Positions 42,669 through 53,180 of a DNA stretch of 64,000 nt are shown here, piece by piece. The stretch covers positions 248,001 to 312,000 of the forward strand of contig NZ_MPNT01000002.1 in assembly GCF_001907675.1 (NCBI RefSeq), given 5' to 3'. The notes beneath the pieces were generated by a model. It saw only the letters and a list, made by a program, of their open reading frames with translations, had not been told where the DNA came from and made no database searches. Both the position numbers and the translations under genes were made by a program. Each line of letters begins with the position of its first letter. Positions within the stretch are counted from its first letter, which is position 1. The DNA is from Mycobacterium paraffinicum (GTDB taxonomy: Bacteria; Actinomycetota; Actinomycetes; Mycobacteriales; Mycobacteriaceae).

Positions 42669-43073
42669 TTGAAGGCCCTGTTTACTCTCCTTGTGTCATG
42701 GTTGCTGGTGGCCTGCGTTCCTGGGCTGCTCATGCTCGCGGCGCTCGGATTGGGACGGCTCGAACGGGGGCTGGCCCGTGCGGACGTCGCGATGATCGCG
42801 GTCACCGAGCTTTTCGAGCACGCGGAGCTCGTAGACCTGCGCACGCTGGCGCGGGAGGGCATGCCCGAGGCGCTGGAATTCCTGCATCGCCGCGAGGCTC
42901 GCGAACTCGCCGACGCCGCGCTGGCCGGGCTGACCGCCGCGCCCCGGCACGCGGCGCCGTCGTTTGCCGCCAGCTTCATCGACCATGCCGAACTGACATT
43001 GCCGACGCGAATACACGCGCATTCGCGTGTCAATCCGCAGTTTAAGGCCACTCGACCCGTCAATCGTGTGTAG
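42669..43073 (+). CDS. Small membrane protein (Rv3675 family)
   Basis: A 134-residue protein with one N-terminal helix (ALFTLLVSWLLVACVPGLLMLAALGLG), then a soluble helical domain (LFEHAELVDLRTLAREGMPEALEFLHRREARELADAAL). Starts TTG 42669. Directly upstream of crp in the same direction. Function unknown. Confidence 0.8.
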   Translation: MKALFTLLVSWLLVACVPGLLMLAALGLGRLERGLARADVAMIAVTELFEHAELVDLRTLAREGMPEALEFLHRREARELADAALAGLTAAPRHAAPSFAASFIDHAELTLPTRIHAHSRVNPQFKATRPVNRV

Positions 43074-43171
43074 CGTTGCACGTTGGACAAAATGTCCTAC
43101 CGCTAGACTCATCACGCGAGCACGGGATTAACCTGGCCGTATCACAAACATTGAAAATTTGAAGAGGCAAT

Positions 43172-43846
43172 GTGGACGAGATCCTGGCAAGGGCAGGAAT
43201 CTTCCAAGGGGTTGAGCCGGGCGCGGTCGCCGCGCTGACCAAGCAGCTGCAACCCGTCGACTTTCCCCGTGGGCACACGGTCTTCGCCGAAGGCGAGCCG
43301 GGCGATCGGCTCTACATCATCGTCTCCGGGAAGGTGAAGATCGGCCGTCGCTCACCCGATGGCCGGGAGAACCTGCTGACGATCATGGGCCCGTCGGACA
43401 TGTTCGGCGAATTGTCGATTTTCGACCCGGGCCCGCGGACCTCCAGCGCGACCACCATCACCGAGGTGCGCGCGGTGTCGATGGACCGTGACGCGCTGCG
43501 CGCGTGGATCGCCGACCGCCCCGAGATCGCCGAGCAGCTGTTGCGGGTGCTGGCCCGGCGGCTGCGCCGCACCAACAACAACCTGGCCGACCTCATTTTC
43601 ACCGACGTGCCCGGCCGGGTGGCCAAGCAGCTGCTGCAGCTCGCCCAGCGGTTCGGCACCCAGGAGGGTGGCGCCATGCGGGTCGCCCACGACCTGACGC
43701 AGGAGGAGATCGCCCAGCTGGTGGGCGCCTCGCGGGAGACGGTGAACAAGGCGCTGGCCGACTTCGCCCACCGCGGCTGGATCCGTCTGGAGGGCAAGAG
43801 CGTGCTGATTTCGGACTCCGAAAGGCTGGCCCGCAGAGCGAGGTAG
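43172..43846 (+). CDS. crp: cAMP receptor protein Crp
   Basis: A 224-residue CRP/FNR-family regulator (Rv3676). The cyclic-nucleotide-binding domain contains [19 protein letters not shown], with the cAMP phosphate-binding motif. The C-terminal HTH is [31 protein letters not shown]. In mycobacteria it controls rpfA, whiB1 and others. GTG 43172 with GAAGAGG upstream. Confidence 0.97.
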   Translation: MDEILARAGIFQGVEPGAVAALTKQLQPVDFPRGHTVFAEGEPGDRLYIIVSGKVKIGRRSPDGRENLLTIMGPSDMFGELSIFDPGPRTSSATTITEVRAVSMDRDALRAWIADRPEIAEQLLRVLARRLRRTNNNLADLIFTDVPGRVAKQLLQLAQRFGTQEGGAMRVAHDLTQEEIAQLVGASRETVNKALADFAHRGWIRLEGKSVLISDSERLARRAR

Positions 43847-43914
43847 CGAGGCGCCGAATTTTGCGTCGAGCCGGTAATTCCGCAGGCCCTTTTACGCACT
43901 TCTCCTGCAGATTT

Positions 43915-44709
43915 TCAGTCTCGCTGCAAATAGTCCAGCTGCGCCTGAACGGACCATTCGGCCGCGTCCCAGAGTTTCTCGTCGACGTCCACATAGACGT
44001 GTTCGACGACCTGACGCGCGGTGGCGTCCTCGCCGAGATCACGCAGCGCCGCGCGCACCTGTTCCAGGCGCTCGTGCCGGTGCGTGAGGTAACCCGACGC
44101 GACGGCCTCCAGGTCGGCGAGGTCCGGCCCGTGACCGGGCAGCACCGTACGCGGCCCGAGGCCGCGCAGCCGCCGCAGCGATTCCAGGTAGTCGGCCAGG
44201 CTGCCGTCTTCGGAATCTATGACGGTGGTGCCGCGGCCCAGCACGCTGTCCGCGGTGAGCACCGCGTCGTCGACCAGAAACGACAGCGAGTCAGCGGTGT
44301 GACCGGGGGTGGCCATCACCTTGATCTTCAGGCCCGCCGCGTCGATCACCTCGCCGTCGGTCAGGTGACCGCCGAGGCCGCGCAGGAATCCGCTGCCCGC
44401 CGACCGCACCGTCGCGCCGGTGCGCTCGACCAGCTTGTCGATGCCATCGGTGTGATCGCCGTGCCGGTGGCTGATCAGCACCAGCGTGATCCGGCCCAGC
44501 CCGGCTACCCGGGCGATGTGCTCGTCGTCGTCCGGGCCGGGATCCACAACGACCAGCTCGTCGCTGCCCCTGCCGCGCAGCACCCAGGTGTTGGTCCCCT
44601 CGAGCGTCAGCAGTCCGGGGTTGTCGGCCAGCAGGACCGAGGCGGTCTCGGTGACCGGCCTCAGCCTGCCGTAGGCGGGGTGGCTCAGCGACTCGGGCGC
44701 GGCGGTCAC
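43915..44709 (-). CDS. Metallo-beta-lactamase-fold hydrolase, LACTB2-like (Rv3677c)
   Basis: A 264-residue protein with the metal motif SHRHGDHTDG, ATPGHTADSLSF and PGHGPDLADLE. LACTB2-type enzymes act as endoribonucleases or thioesterases; substrate here unknown. GTG 44709 overlaps the RidA stop as GTGA; length equals the M. tuberculosis protein. Confidence 0.92.
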   Translation of the reverse strand: MTAAPESLSHPAYGRLRPVTETASVLLADNPGLLTLEGTNTWVLRGRGSDELVVVDPGPDDDEHIARVAGLGRITLVLISHRHGDHTDGIDKLVERTGATVRSAGSGFLRGLGGHLTDGEVIDAAGLKIKVMATPGHTADSLSFLVDDAVLTADSVLGRGTTVIDSEDGSLADYLESLRRLRGLGPRTVLPGHGPDLADLEAVASGYLTHRHERLEQVRAALRDLGEDATARQVVEHVYVDVDEKLWDAAEWSVQAQLDYLQRD

Positions 44710-45170
44710 GGTCGTGAGCCGACCTCCACGATCAGCTCGACTTCCACCGGCGCATCCAGCGGCAGCTCGGACACGCCGACCGCCGACCGCGCGTGCGCGC
44801 CGGCGTCGCCGAACACCTCGGCCAGCAGCTCGGAGGCCCCGTTGACGACGCTGGGCTGGCCGTTGAAACCGGGGGCGGACGCGACGAAGCCGACGACCTT
44901 GACCACCCGCGTGACCGCGTCGATGCCCACCAGCGAATCGATGGCGGCCAGGGCGTTGAGCGCGCACATCCGCGCCAGCGCCCTGCCCTCTTCCGGGCTC
45001 ACGTGGGCCCCCACCTTGCCCGTCCCGGCCAGCTGTCCGGCCTGCATCGGCAGCTGACCCGCGGTGTAGACCAGGTCACCCGTCCGCACCGCGGGCACGT
45101 AGGCGGCCAGCGGGGTCACCACCTCCGGCAACGTGACACCGAGTTCGGAGAGCCGTGCCGACGCCGTCAT
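44706..45170 (-). CDS. RidA-family protein (Rv3678c)
   Basis: A 154-residue YjgF/YER057c/UK114 fold. RidA proteins hydrolyse reactive enamines and imines from PLP enzymes. This one belongs to the longer actinobacterial type (GDLVYTAGQLPMQAGQLAGTGKVGAHVSPEEGRALAR...ELPLDAPVEVELIVEV). The canonical catalytic Arg near the end is not obvious, so activity is uncertain. Starts one base after the DUF4177 stop. Confidence 0.9.
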   Translation of the reverse strand: MTASARLSELGVTLPEVVTPLAAYVPAVRTGDLVYTAGQLPMQAGQLAGTGKVGAHVSPEEGRALARMCALNALAAIDSLVGIDAVTRVVKVVGFVASAPGFNGQPSVVNGASELLAEVFGDAGAHARSAVGVSELPLDAPVEVELIVEVGSRP

Positions 45171-45332
45171 CTACTTCGGGCGCTTCAGATATGCGACGTG
45201 TTGCTCGCCGGTTGGTCCGGGCAGCACGGACACCAGTTCCCAACCGTCGGCACCCCACTGGTCGAGGATCTGTTTGGTGGCGTGCGTCAGCAGCGGGACC
45301 GTGACGTATTCCCATGCGATCGGTTGGCTCAT
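45171..45332 (-). CDS. DUF4177 small protein (Rv3678A)
   Basis: A 53-residue protein: MSQPIAWEYVTVPLLTHATK followed by QILDQWGADGWELVSV and a basic end (YLKRPK). WEYxTxPL...LdqwGadGWELV is the DUF4177 motif. The stop is contiguous with the RidA start (TAGATG), so it heads the Rv3678A-Rv3678c-Rv3677c operon. Confidence 0.9.
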   Translation of the reverse strand: MSQPIAWEYVTVPLLTHATKQILDQWGADGWELVSVLPGPTGEQHVAYLKRPK

Positions 45333-45397
45333 GGCGCGAGCTTATCGGTCGGGTGTAAAGGACTCTGGCCTGCCCTTGGGCCGCACCGCGGCCGGGC

Positions 45398-45403
45398 TAG
45401 CAT
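45398..45403 (+). promoter_or_regulatory. -10 box for a leaderless bagAB transcript
   Basis: TAGCAT ends 6 nt before GTG 45410. Confidence 0.6.
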
Positions 45404-45409
45404 GCGAAG

Positions 45410-46432
45410 GTGGCAAACACATCGAGCGGCGGTGGCGCCGTCGGCTGGCCGGCGCGGTTGTCGAAGGCCCGCCTGCATTTCGTCACCGGCAAAGGCGGCA
45501 CGGGCAAGTCGACGATAGCGGCCGCGCTGGCGCTGACCCTGGCAGCCGGGGGACGCAAGGTCCTCCTCGTGGAAGTCGAAGGGCGGCAAGGCATTGCCCA
45601 ACTCTTCGACGTGCCGCCGCTGCCCTATCAGGAGGTCAAGATCGCGACCGCCGAACGCGGCGGGCAGGTCAACGCCCTGGCGATCGACATCGAGGCGGCC
45701 TTCCTGGAATACCTGGACATGTTCTACAACCTCGGTATCGCCGGGCGGGCGATGCGCCGCATCGGCGCCATCGAGTTCGCGACGACGATCGCACCCGGCC
45801 TGCGCGACGTGCTGCTGACCGGAAAGATCAAGGAATCGGTGGTGCGGCTGAACAAGGGGACCAAGAACCCGGTTTACGACGCGGTCGTGGTCGACGCACC
45901 GCCGACGGGTCGGATCGCCCGCTTCCTGGACGTCACCAAGGCCGTGTCGGATCTGGCCAAGGGCGGTCCGGTGCACTCGCAGAGCGAGGGCGTGGTCAAG
46001 CTGCTGCACTCCGAGCAGACCGCCATCCACCTCGTCACCCTCCTGGAGGCGCTGCCGGTGCAGGAAACGCTCGAGGCCATCGAGGAACTCGCCGAGATGG
46101 AGCTGCCGATCGGCAGCGTGATCGTGAATCGCAACATCGCGTCGCACCTGCAGCCCGCCGACCTGGCCAAGGCCGCCGAGGGGCACGTCGACGCGGACTC
46201 GGTGCGGACCGGGCTGGAGATGGCGGGTATCAAGCTGACCGACACCGAGTTCGCGGGCCTGCTGACCGAAACCATCGAACACGCGACGGTCATCGCCGCG
46301 CGCGCCGAGATCGCGCAACAGCTGGACGCGTTGCAGGTGCCGCGGCTGGAACTGCCGACGATCTCCGACGGCGTCGACCTGGGCAGCCTCTATGAGCTGT
46401 CGGAAGTGCTTGCGCAGCAGGGGGTTCGATGA
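45410..46432 (+). CDS. bagA: ArsA/GET3-like ATPase BagA
   Basis: A 340-residue SIMIBI-class ATPase (Rv3679). Walker A is deviant, [12 protein letters not shown]; switch II is [15 protein letters not shown]. Partner of the next gene; the BagA-BagB complex of M. tuberculosis has been linked to tolerance of glycerol and nitric oxide. Cytoplasmic; overlaps bagB by 4 nt (ATGA). Confidence 0.92.
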   Translation: MANTSSGGGAVGWPARLSKARLHFVTGKGGTGKSTIAAALALTLAAGGRKVLLVEVEGRQGIAQLFDVPPLPYQEVKIATAERGGQVNALAIDIEAAFLEYLDMFYNLGIAGRAMRRIGAIEFATTIAPGLRDVLLTGKIKESVVRLNKGTKNPVYDAVVVDAPPTGRIARFLDVTKAVSDLAKGGPVHSQSEGVVKLLHSEQTAIHLVTLLEALPVQETLEAIEELAEMELPIGSVIVNRNIASHLQPADLAKAAEGHVDADSVRTGLEMAGIKLTDTEFAGLLTETIEHATVIAARAEIAQQLDALQVPRLELPTISDGVDLGSLYELSEVLAQQGVR

Positions 46433-47598
46433 GTACGACGCCGAACAGGCTTGATATGGCTGCGATCCTGGCCGATACGACCAACCGGGTGGTGGTGTGC
46501 TGCGGCGCCGGTGGGGTGGGCAAGACCACCACCGCGGCCGCGATGGCGTTGCGCGCTGCCGAATACGGCCGCAACGTCTGCGTGTTGACGATCGACCCGG
46601 CCAAGCGGCTGGCGCAGGCACTCGGGGTCAACGACCTGGGCAACACCCCGCAACGCGTACCCCTGGCGCCCGAGGTTCCCGGCGAGCTGCACGCGATGAT
46701 GCTCGACATGCGCCGCACGTTTGACGAAATGGTGGTGCAATACTCGGGAACCGGTCGCGCGCAAGCGATTCTGGACAACCAGTTCTATCAAACGGTCGCC
46801 AGTTCGCTCGCCGGCACACAGGAGTACATGGCGATGGAGAAGCTCGGCCAACTGCTGGCCGAGGACCGCTGGGACCTGGTGGTGGTGGACACTCCCCCAT
46901 CGCGCAACGCGCTGGACTTCCTGGACGCGCCGAAACGGCTGGGCAGCTTCATGGACAGCAGGCTGTGGCGACTGCTGCTCGCCCCGGGCCGGGGCATCGG
47001 CCGATTGGTAACCGGCGCAATGGGTTTGGCGATGAAGGCGATGTCTACCGTGCTCGGCTCACAGATGTTGAGCGACGCGGCCGCCTTCGTGCAATCGCTG
47101 GACGCCACCTTCGGTGGTTTCCGGGAGAAGGCCGACCGCACCTACGCGCTGCTGAAGCGGAAGGGCACGCAATTCGTCGTGGTGTCGGCGGCCGAACCAG
47201 ATGCGCTGCGCGAGGCCTCCTTCTTCGTCGACCGGCTGTCCACCGAAGGTATGCCGCTGGCCGGGCTGGTCCTCAACCGCACCCACCCGACGTTGTGCTC
47301 GCTGCCCGCCGAGCGGGCGATCGATGGGACGGAAACGCTTGAGGCCGAGAGGGACTCCGAGGCGGCGGCGTTGGCCGCGGCCGTGCTCAGGATTCACGCC
47401 GACCGCGCGCAGGCCGCCAAACGGGAAATCAGGTTGCTGTCGCGGTTCACCGGGGCCAATCCGCACGTGCCCGTCATCGGGGTTCCGTCGCTACCCTTCG
47501 ACGTCTCGGATCTGGAAGCGTTGCGCGCCCTCGCCGATCAGATCGCACCGGTTGGCGATGACGCGATCCGTGCCGCGGCGCAAGGGCCCCTGCGCTAG
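46429..47598 (+). CDS. bagB: ArsA/GET3-like ATPase BagB
   Basis: A 389-residue paralogue of BagA (Rv3680). Walker A is [19 protein letters not shown]; the [14 protein letters not shown] motif and [17 protein letters not shown] switch are characteristic of ArsA. The two subunits form a heteromeric ATPase. Confidence 0.92.
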   Translation: MSTTPNRLDMAAILADTTNRVVVCCGAGGVGKTTTAAAMALRAAEYGRNVCVLTIDPAKRLAQALGVNDLGNTPQRVPLAPEVPGELHAMMLDMRRTFDEMVVQYSGTGRAQAILDNQFYQTVASSLAGTQEYMAMEKLGQLLAEDRWDLVVVDTPPSRNALDFLDAPKRLGSFMDSRLWRLLLAPGRGIGRLVTGAMGLAMKAMSTVLGSQMLSDAAAFVQSLDATFGGFREKADRTYALLKRKGTQFVVVSAAEPDALREASFFVDRLSTEGMPLAGLVLNRTHPTLCSLPAERAIDGTETLEAERDSEAAALAAAVLRIHADRAQAAKREIRLLSRFTGANPHVPVIGVPSLPFDVSDLEALRALADQIAPVGDDAIRAAAQGPLR

Positions 47599-47619
47599 CA
47601 GCGGCGGTCGATCCGCGGG

Positions 47620-47970
47620 TCAGCTGACGCTGCGGGTCCGCCTCTTGTCGAAGAAGTCCGCCCAGGAGACCACCTCGGGGTGCTGCTTGAGCAGGGCGCG
47701 GCGCTGACGTTCGGTCATGCCGCCCCAGACGCCGAACTCAACCTTGTTGTCGAGCGCGTCGGCTCCGCACTCCTGCATCACCGGGCAGTGCCGGCAAATA
47801 ACGGCCGCTTTGCGCTGCGCGGCCCCACGGACGAAAAGCTCGTCCGGATCGGTGGTTCGACACAGTGCTTTGGAAACCCAGGCGATCCGTTCTTCGGCAT
47901 CAACGCTGCGGAGTACCCCTTGTGCGGCCGCAATGTTTGTCCTACGCGCCGCAGGCCGTGTTCCTGACAC
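47620..47970 (-). CDS. whiB4: Redox-sensing transcription factor WhiB4
   Basis: A 116-residue WhiB protein (Rv3681c). The four Fe-S Cys are in ALCRTTD, VICRHCPVMQEC; the GVWGG turn precedes the basic C-terminus (MTERQRRALLKQHPEV). It binds a [4Fe-4S] cluster and, when oxidised, condenses DNA. GTG 47970 is retained as the start. Confidence 0.97.
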   Translation of the reverse strand: MSGTRPAARRTNIAAAQGVLRSVDAEERIAWVSKALCRTTDPDELFVRGAAQRKAAVICRHCPVMQECGADALDNKVEFGVWGGMTERQRRALLKQHPEVVSWADFFDKRRTRSVS

Positions 47971-48333
47971 GAACTGTTCCCTTCCCTACCGACCGCTCTC
48001 ACGGCCGACCTCCTGGGGTGCAGATCCGCTCCTGCGATCTACGCCACACTGTGTACATCGGTGTTACCTGAATCTCACCGTGTGTCTAAGTTAGGTGGTC
48101 AGCCACCAATTGCGCAACAGTCCGATAACGCTTTTTTTGGGACGGGCGTGCCGTCTCGCCCAAAAGGATAGGCGAAGAAGTGATCTTGGACACGTCGCTT
48201 CCGGGGTCCGCTTACTGACGCGTGCGTAAATTTTATCCCGGCCGTGACCGTAAAGCGCTGGTCAATGACAGCGCGAAAAAGTGGGTGAACTCGCAGCGTG
48301 GCGGCGTGACTAGCGGCCGCTACTGTAGTAGCC
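47971..48333. other. 363-bp divergent intergenic region, whiB4/ponA2
   Basis: No gene. Contains a stem TTTTGGG/CCCAAAA (48135-48141, 48159-48165) around ACGG/CCGT. Its U-runs lie on the wrong side for a terminator, so it is more likely a leader or operator structure. Confidence 0.5.
48321..48326 (+). promoter_or_regulatory. -10 box for a leaderless ponA2 transcript
   Basis: TACTGT followed by 7 nt and the ATG at 48334. Confidence 0.6.
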
Positions 48334-50763
48334 ATGTCAGACCGCCCCCAGGCCTTTCTCACCATCCTCAAGCTTGCGGGGTGCTGCTTGCTGGCCGGTG
48401 TCGTCGCCACGGCGCTGATGTTTCCGTTCGCGGGCGGATTGGGACTGGTGTCGAACCGGGCCTCCGAGGTCGTCGCCAACGGCTCGGCCCAACTCCTCGA
48501 GGGAGAGATACCCGCGGTGTCGACGATGGTCGACGCCAAGGGCAACACCATCGCCTGGCTGTACTCCCAGCGGCGCTTCGAGGTGCCCAGCGACAAGATC
48601 GCCAACACCATGAAGCTGGCGATCGTGTCCATCGAGGACAAGCGGTTCGCCGACCACAACGGAGTGGACTGGAAGGGCACGCTGACCGGGCTCGCCGGCT
48701 ACGCCCGCGGCGACGTCGACACCCGCGGCGGTTCGACCATCGAGCAGCAGTACATCAAGAACTACCAGTTGCTGGTGACCGCCAAAACCGACGCCGAGAA
48801 GCGCGCCGCCGTGGAAACCACCCCGGCGCGCAAGCTGCGCGAGATCCGGATGGCGCTCACGCTGGACAAGACCTTCACCAAGCCCGAGATCCTCACCCGC
48901 TACCTGAACCTGGTGTCGTTCGGCAACGGCTCGTTCGGCGTGCAGGACGCGGCACAGACCTACTTCGGCATCAACGCCTCGGACCTGAACTGGCAGCAGG
49001 CGGCGCTGCTGGCGGGCATGGTGCAGTCGACCAGCGCGCTCAACCCCTACACCAATCCCGAGGGGGCGCTGGCCCGGCGAAACCTGGTGCTGGACACCAT
49101 GATCGAGAACATCCCGCAGGAGGCCGACGCGCTGCGCGCCGCCAAGGCCACCCCGCTGGGCGTGCTGCCCCAGCCCAACGAGCTACCCCGGGGTTGCATC
49201 GCCGCCGGCGATCGCGCGTTCTTCTGCGACTACGTCCAGGAGTACCTGTCGCGCGCCGGGATCAGCAAAGAACAGGTGGCCCGCGGCGGCTACCTGATCC
49301 GCACCACGCTGGACCCCGACGTGCAGGCCCCGGTCAAGTCGGCGATCGACCAGTTCGCGAGCCCGACCCTGCCGGGCATCTCCAGCGTGATGAGCGTGAT
49401 TCAGCCGGGCAAGACCTCGCACAAGGTGATGGCGATGGCCAGCAACCGGACCTACGGGCTGGACAGCGACGCCGGGCAGACCATGCGCCCGCAGCCCTTC
49501 TCGCTGGTCGGCGACGGCGCGGGCTCGGTGTTCAAGATCTTCACGACGGCCGCCGCCCTGGACATGGGCATGGGCATCAACGCCACGCTCGACGTGCCGC
49601 CGCGCTTCCAGACCAAGGGCATGGGTAGCGGTGGGGCCAAGGGCTGCCCCAAGGACAACTGGTGCGTGGTCAACGCCGGCAACTACCGCGGGTCGATGAA
49701 CGTGACCGAGGCGCTGGCCACCTCGCCGAACACCGCGTTCGCCAAGCTGATTCAGCAGGTCGGGGTCACCCGCACCGTGGACATGGCGATCAAGCTGGGC
49801 CTGCGGTCCTATGCCGATCCCGGAACCGCGCGCGACTACAACCCCGACAGCAACGAGAGCCTGGCCGACTTCGTCAAGAGGCAGAACATCGGCTCGTTCA
49901 CGCTGGGCCCCATCGAGGTCAACGCGCTCGAGCTGTCCAACGTCGCGGCCACGCTGGCCTCGGGCGGCACGTGGTGCCCGCCCAACCCGATCGACAAGCT
50001 GATCGACCGGCACGGCAACGAGGTCGCCGTGACCACCGAGACCTGCGACCAAGTGGTGCCCGAAGGCCTGGCCAACACCCTGGCCAACGCGATGAGCAAG
50101 GACGCGGTGGGCGGCGGCACGGCCTCCGGTTCCGCCGGTGCCGCGGGGTGGACGCTGCCGATGTCCGGCAAGACCGGCACCACCGAGGCGCACCGTTCCT
50201 CCGGCTTCGTCGGCTTCACCAACCACTACGCCGCGGCCAACTACATCTACGACGACTCACCCTCGCCGACGGACCTGTGCTCGTCGCCGCTGCGCCATTG
50301 CGGCGAGGGCGACTTGTACGGCGGTAACGAGCCGGCCCGCACCTGGTTCACGGCGATGAAGCCGATCGCCACCAACTTCGGCCCGGTGCAGCTGCCGCCT
50401 ACCGATCCCCGCTACGTCGACGGTTCACCCGGGTCGCGAGTGCCCAGCGTCGCCGGCCTGGACATCGACGCCGCGCGCTCCCGCCTGAAGGAAGCCGGCT
50501 TCCAGGTCGCCGACCAGAACAACTTCGTCAACAGCTCCGCCAAGCAGGGCGAGGTGGTCGGGACCTCGCCAAGCGGCGCGACGATCCCCGGGTCGATCAT
50601 CACCATCCAGGTCAGCAACGGCATCCCGCCGGCACCCCCGCCGCCGCCGGAGGGCGCGCCGGTGCCGGTGGGCTCGCAGGTGGTGGAGATCCCGGGGCTG
50701 CCCCCGATCACCATTCCGCTCCTGGCGCCGCCGCCTCCGCCGCCCGGGCAGCCGCCCCCGTAG
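48334..50763 (+). CDS. ponA2: Class A penicillin-binding protein PonA2
   Basis: An 809-residue bifunctional peptidoglycan synthase (Rv3682). It has an N-terminal membrane anchor (LAGCCLLAGVVATALMFPFAG) and a glycosyltransferase domain (IEDKRFADHNGVDWKG, GGSTIEQQYIKNY). The transpeptidase domain has SVFK (about 390), SPN and SGKTGTTEAHRSSGFVG. A C-terminal PASTA domain (VPSVAGLDIDAARSRLKEAGFQVADQ) and a Pro-rich tail follow. Needed for dormancy survival in mycobacteria. Confidence 0.97.
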   Translation: MSDRPQAFLTILKLAGCCLLAGVVATALMFPFAGGLGLVSNRASEVVANGSAQLLEGEIPAVSTMVDAKGNTIAWLYSQRRFEVPSDKIANTMKLAIVSIEDKRFADHNGVDWKGTLTGLAGYARGDVDTRGGSTIEQQYIKNYQLLVTAKTDAEKRAAVETTPARKLREIRMALTLDKTFTKPEILTRYLNLVSFGNGSFGVQDAAQTYFGINASDLNWQQAALLAGMVQSTSALNPYTNPEGALARRNLVLDTMIENIPQEADALRAAKATPLGVLPQPNELPRGCIAAGDRAFFCDYVQEYLSRAGISKEQVARGGYLIRTTLDPDVQAPVKSAIDQFASPTLPGISSVMSVIQPGKTSHKVMAMASNRTYGLDSDAGQTMRPQPFSLVGDGAGSVFKIFTTAAALDMGMGINATLDVPPRFQTKGMGSGGAKGCPKDNWCVVNAGNYRGSMNVTEALATSPNTAFAKLIQQVGVTRTVDMAIKLGLRSYADPGTARDYNPDSNESLADFVKRQNIGSFTLGPIEVNALELSNVAATLASGGTWCPPNPIDKLIDRHGNEVAVTTETCDQVVPEGLANTLANAMSKDAVGGGTASGSAGAAGWTLPMSGKTGTTEAHRSSGFVGFTNHYAAANYIYDDSPSPTDLCSSPLRHCGEGDLYGGNEPARTWFTAMKPIATNFGPVQLPPTDPRYVDGSPGSRVPSVAGLDIDAARSRLKEAGFQVADQNNFVNSSAKQGEVVGTSPSGATIPGSIITIQVSNGIPPAPPPPPEGAPVPVGSQVVEIPGLPPITIPLLAPPPPPPGQPPP

Positions 50764-50821
50764 ACCGGGCGACCCGTGACGCCGCGGCGCAAGCTATACG
50801 TTGCCAAAGCGCAACCGGCAG

Positions 50822-50827
50822 TAGGCT
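50822..50827 (+). promoter_or_regulatory. -10 box for a leaderless transcript
   Basis: TAGGCT ends 6 nt before ATG 50834. Confidence 0.6.
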
Positions 50828-50833
50828 GCCAGC

Positions 50834-51850
50834 ATGGCTGATGCAAGCTCAATGGTCCCGCTCCTCGGCGGTCCGCTGCGCGGACCGCATCGTCGCGGGG
50901 CGCTGCCCACGCTGATTCGCACCGGTGCCCTCGCGCTCGGTTCGGCCGTCGCCGGCATCGGTTACGCCGCCGTCGTGGAGCGCAACGCCTTCGTGCTGCG
51001 CGAGATCACCATGCCCGTCCTGACGCCGGGCTCCACGCCGCTGCGGGTGCTGCATATCAGCGATCTGCACATGCTGCCCAACCAGCGCCGCAAACAGGCC
51101 TGGCTGCGGGAGCTGAGCAACTGGGAACCCGACCTGGTGGTCAACACCGGCGACAACCTGGCGCACCCCAAGGCGGTGCCCGCGGTGGTGCAGGCCCTGG
51201 GCGATCTGCTGTCGCGGCCCGGGGTCTTCGTCTTCGGCAGCAACGACTACTTCGGGCCGCGCCTGAAGAACCCGCTGAACTACGTGACCAACCCGTCGCA
51301 CCGGGTCCGCGGTGAGCCGCTGCCCTGGCAGGACCTGAGGGCGGCCTTCACCGAGCGCGGCTGGCTGGACCTGACCCACACGCGGCGCGAGTTCGAGGTG
51401 GCCGGCCTGCACGTCGCCGCCGCCGGGGTGGACGACCCGCACATCGACCGAGACCGTTACGAGACGATCGCCGGCCCGGCCAGTCCGGCCGCCAACCTGC
51501 GCCTCGGGCTGACCCATTCCCCGGAGCCGCGGGTCCTGGACCGCTTCGCCGCCGACGGCTACCAGCTGGTGATGTCCGGCCACACCCACGGCGGGCAGGT
51601 CTGCCTACCGCTCTACGGCGCGCTGGTGACCAACTGCGGCCTGGACCGGTCGCGCGCCAAGGGGCCGTCCCGGTGGGGAGCGAACATGCAGCTGCACGTC
51701 TCCGCCGGCATCGGCACCTCCCCGTTCGCGCCGGTGCGGTTCTGCTGCCGGCCCGAGGCCACCCTGCTGACTTTGATCGCCACGCCGATGGGCGGCCGCG
51801 ACTCGGCCAGTGACCTTAGCCGTTCGCAGCCAACAGCTTCGGTGCGTTGA
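50834..51850 (+). CDS. Metallophosphoesterase (Rv3683)
   Basis: A 338-residue calcineurin-like phosphoesterase. Metal motifs are [27 protein letters not shown] and [13 protein letters not shown] short N-terminal hydrophobic stretch ([20 protein letters not shown]) suggests membrane anchoring, as in the YkuE/lipid-A-modifying type. Overlaps the next gene as TTGA. Confidence 0.92.
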   Translation: MADASSMVPLLGGPLRGPHRRGALPTLIRTGALALGSAVAGIGYAAVVERNAFVLREITMPVLTPGSTPLRVLHISDLHMLPNQRRKQAWLRELSNWEPDLVVNTGDNLAHPKAVPAVVQALGDLLSRPGVFVFGSNDYFGPRLKNPLNYVTNPSHRVRGEPLPWQDLRAAFTERGWLDLTHTRREFEVAGLHVAAAGVDDPHIDRDRYETIAGPASPAANLRLGLTHSPEPRVLDRFAADGYQLVMSGHTHGGQVCLPLYGALVTNCGLDRSRAKGPSRWGANMQLHVSAGIGTSPFAPVRFCCRPEATLLTLIATPMGGRDSASDLSRSQPTASVR

Positions 51851-52962
51851 CCGAGCGGACCCGGATCGCGGTCCGCAGCCACTCCCGGCGCTGGACGGAC
51901 AACGCGGTCCGGCTGATCCAGGCCGACGCCCGCCGCAGCGCGGACACGCACCTGCTGCGCTACCCGCTGCCGGAGGCATGGGCTGGACACGGCCGAGGCG
52001 CCGATTTGGCGCTGTACCTCAAGGACGAGACCACCCACATCACCGGCAGCCTGAAACACCGGCTGGCGCGCTCGTTGTTTCTCTACGCCCTCTGCAACGG
52101 GTGGATCGACGAGAGCACCACGGTGGTCGAGGCGTCGTCGGGATCGACGGCGGTGTCGGAGGCCTACTTTGCCGCCCTGCTGGGTCTGCCGTTCGTCGCG
52201 GTGATGCCGGCGTCGACCAGCCCCTCCAAGGTGGCTCTGATCGAAGCTCAGGGCGGCCGTTGCCATTTCGTGCAGAAGTCGAGCGAGGTGTACGCCGAAG
52301 CCGAACGCGTCGCCCGCGAGACCGGCGGGCATTACCTGGACCAGTTCACCAACGCAGAACGCGCCACCGACTGGCGGGGTAACAACAACATCGCCGAGTC
52401 GATCTTCGAGCAGATGGGCGAGGAGGCACATCCGATTCCGGAGTGGATCGTCGTCGGCGCGGGCACCGGCGGCACCAGCGCGACCATCGGCCGCTACCTC
52501 CGCTACCGGCGGCACGAGACCCGGCTGTGCGTCGTCGACCCGGAGAACTCCGCGTTCTTTCCCGCCTACGCCGAGGACCGCTACGACCTCGTAATGCCCG
52601 CCTCGTCCCGCATCGAGGGCATCGGCCGGCCACGGGTCGAGCCGTCGTTTCTGCCCGGCGTGGTCGACCGCATGGTCGCGGTGCCCGACGCGGCGTCCAT
52701 CGCCGCCGCCCGCCACGTCAGCGCCGTCCTGGGCCGCCGGGTGGGGCCCTCGACGGGCACCAACCTGTGGGGCGCCTTCGGCCTGGTCGCCGAGATGGTC
52801 GCCGAGCGGCGCAGCGGCTCGGTGGTCACGCTGCTCGCCGACAGCGGCGACCGCTATCACGACACCTACTTCGACGACGAGTGGGTCAGCGCGCAGGGAC
52901 TCGATCCCAGCGGCCCGGCCGCGGCCCTGGTGGAGTTCGAGCGTTCCTGCCGGTGGCAGTGA
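51847..52962 (+). CDS. cds1: PLP-dependent L-cysteine desulfhydrase Cds1 (Rv3684)
   Basis: A 371-residue fold-type II PLP enzyme. The PLP Lys is in [15 protein letters not shown]; the phosphate loop is [16 protein letters not shown]; Asn/Ser-rich [15 protein letters not shown] binds the substrate. The M. tuberculosis orthologue releases H2S from cysteine. Start TTG 51847. Confidence 0.9.
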   Translation: MTERTRIAVRSHSRRWTDNAVRLIQADARRSADTHLLRYPLPEAWAGHGRGADLALYLKDETTHITGSLKHRLARSLFLYALCNGWIDESTTVVEASSGSTAVSEAYFAALLGLPFVAVMPASTSPSKVALIEAQGGRCHFVQKSSEVYAEAERVARETGGHYLDQFTNAERATDWRGNNNIAESIFEQMGEEAHPIPEWIVVGAGTGGTSATIGRYLRYRRHETRLCVVDPENSAFFPAYAEDRYDLVMPASSRIEGIGRPRVEPSFLPGVVDRMVAVPDAASIAAARHVSAVLGRRVGPSTGTNLWGAFGLVAEMVAERRSGSVVTLLADSGDRYHDTYFDDEWVSAQGLDPSGPAAALVEFERSCRWQ

Positions 52963-53023
52963 CCCGGCGCACCGCGGTTTGGCCAGCCGATGGGCGGGTG
53001 CGATAGGCTGTCGGAGCTTCAAG

Positions 53024-53097
<74 letters not shown>

Positions 53098-53180
53098 CCC
53101 AGTTCGTGTTAGCTGGCAGGATAGCCGGACACAGCGTCCGATACTGCGCTCATTCGGCTTTGCCATTAAGCTCGACCCGC

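Noticed and set aside
48135..48165. Hairpin between whiB4 and ponA2 as an intrinsic terminator
   Set aside because: The U-run precedes the stem in both directions, so it does not fit a terminator.
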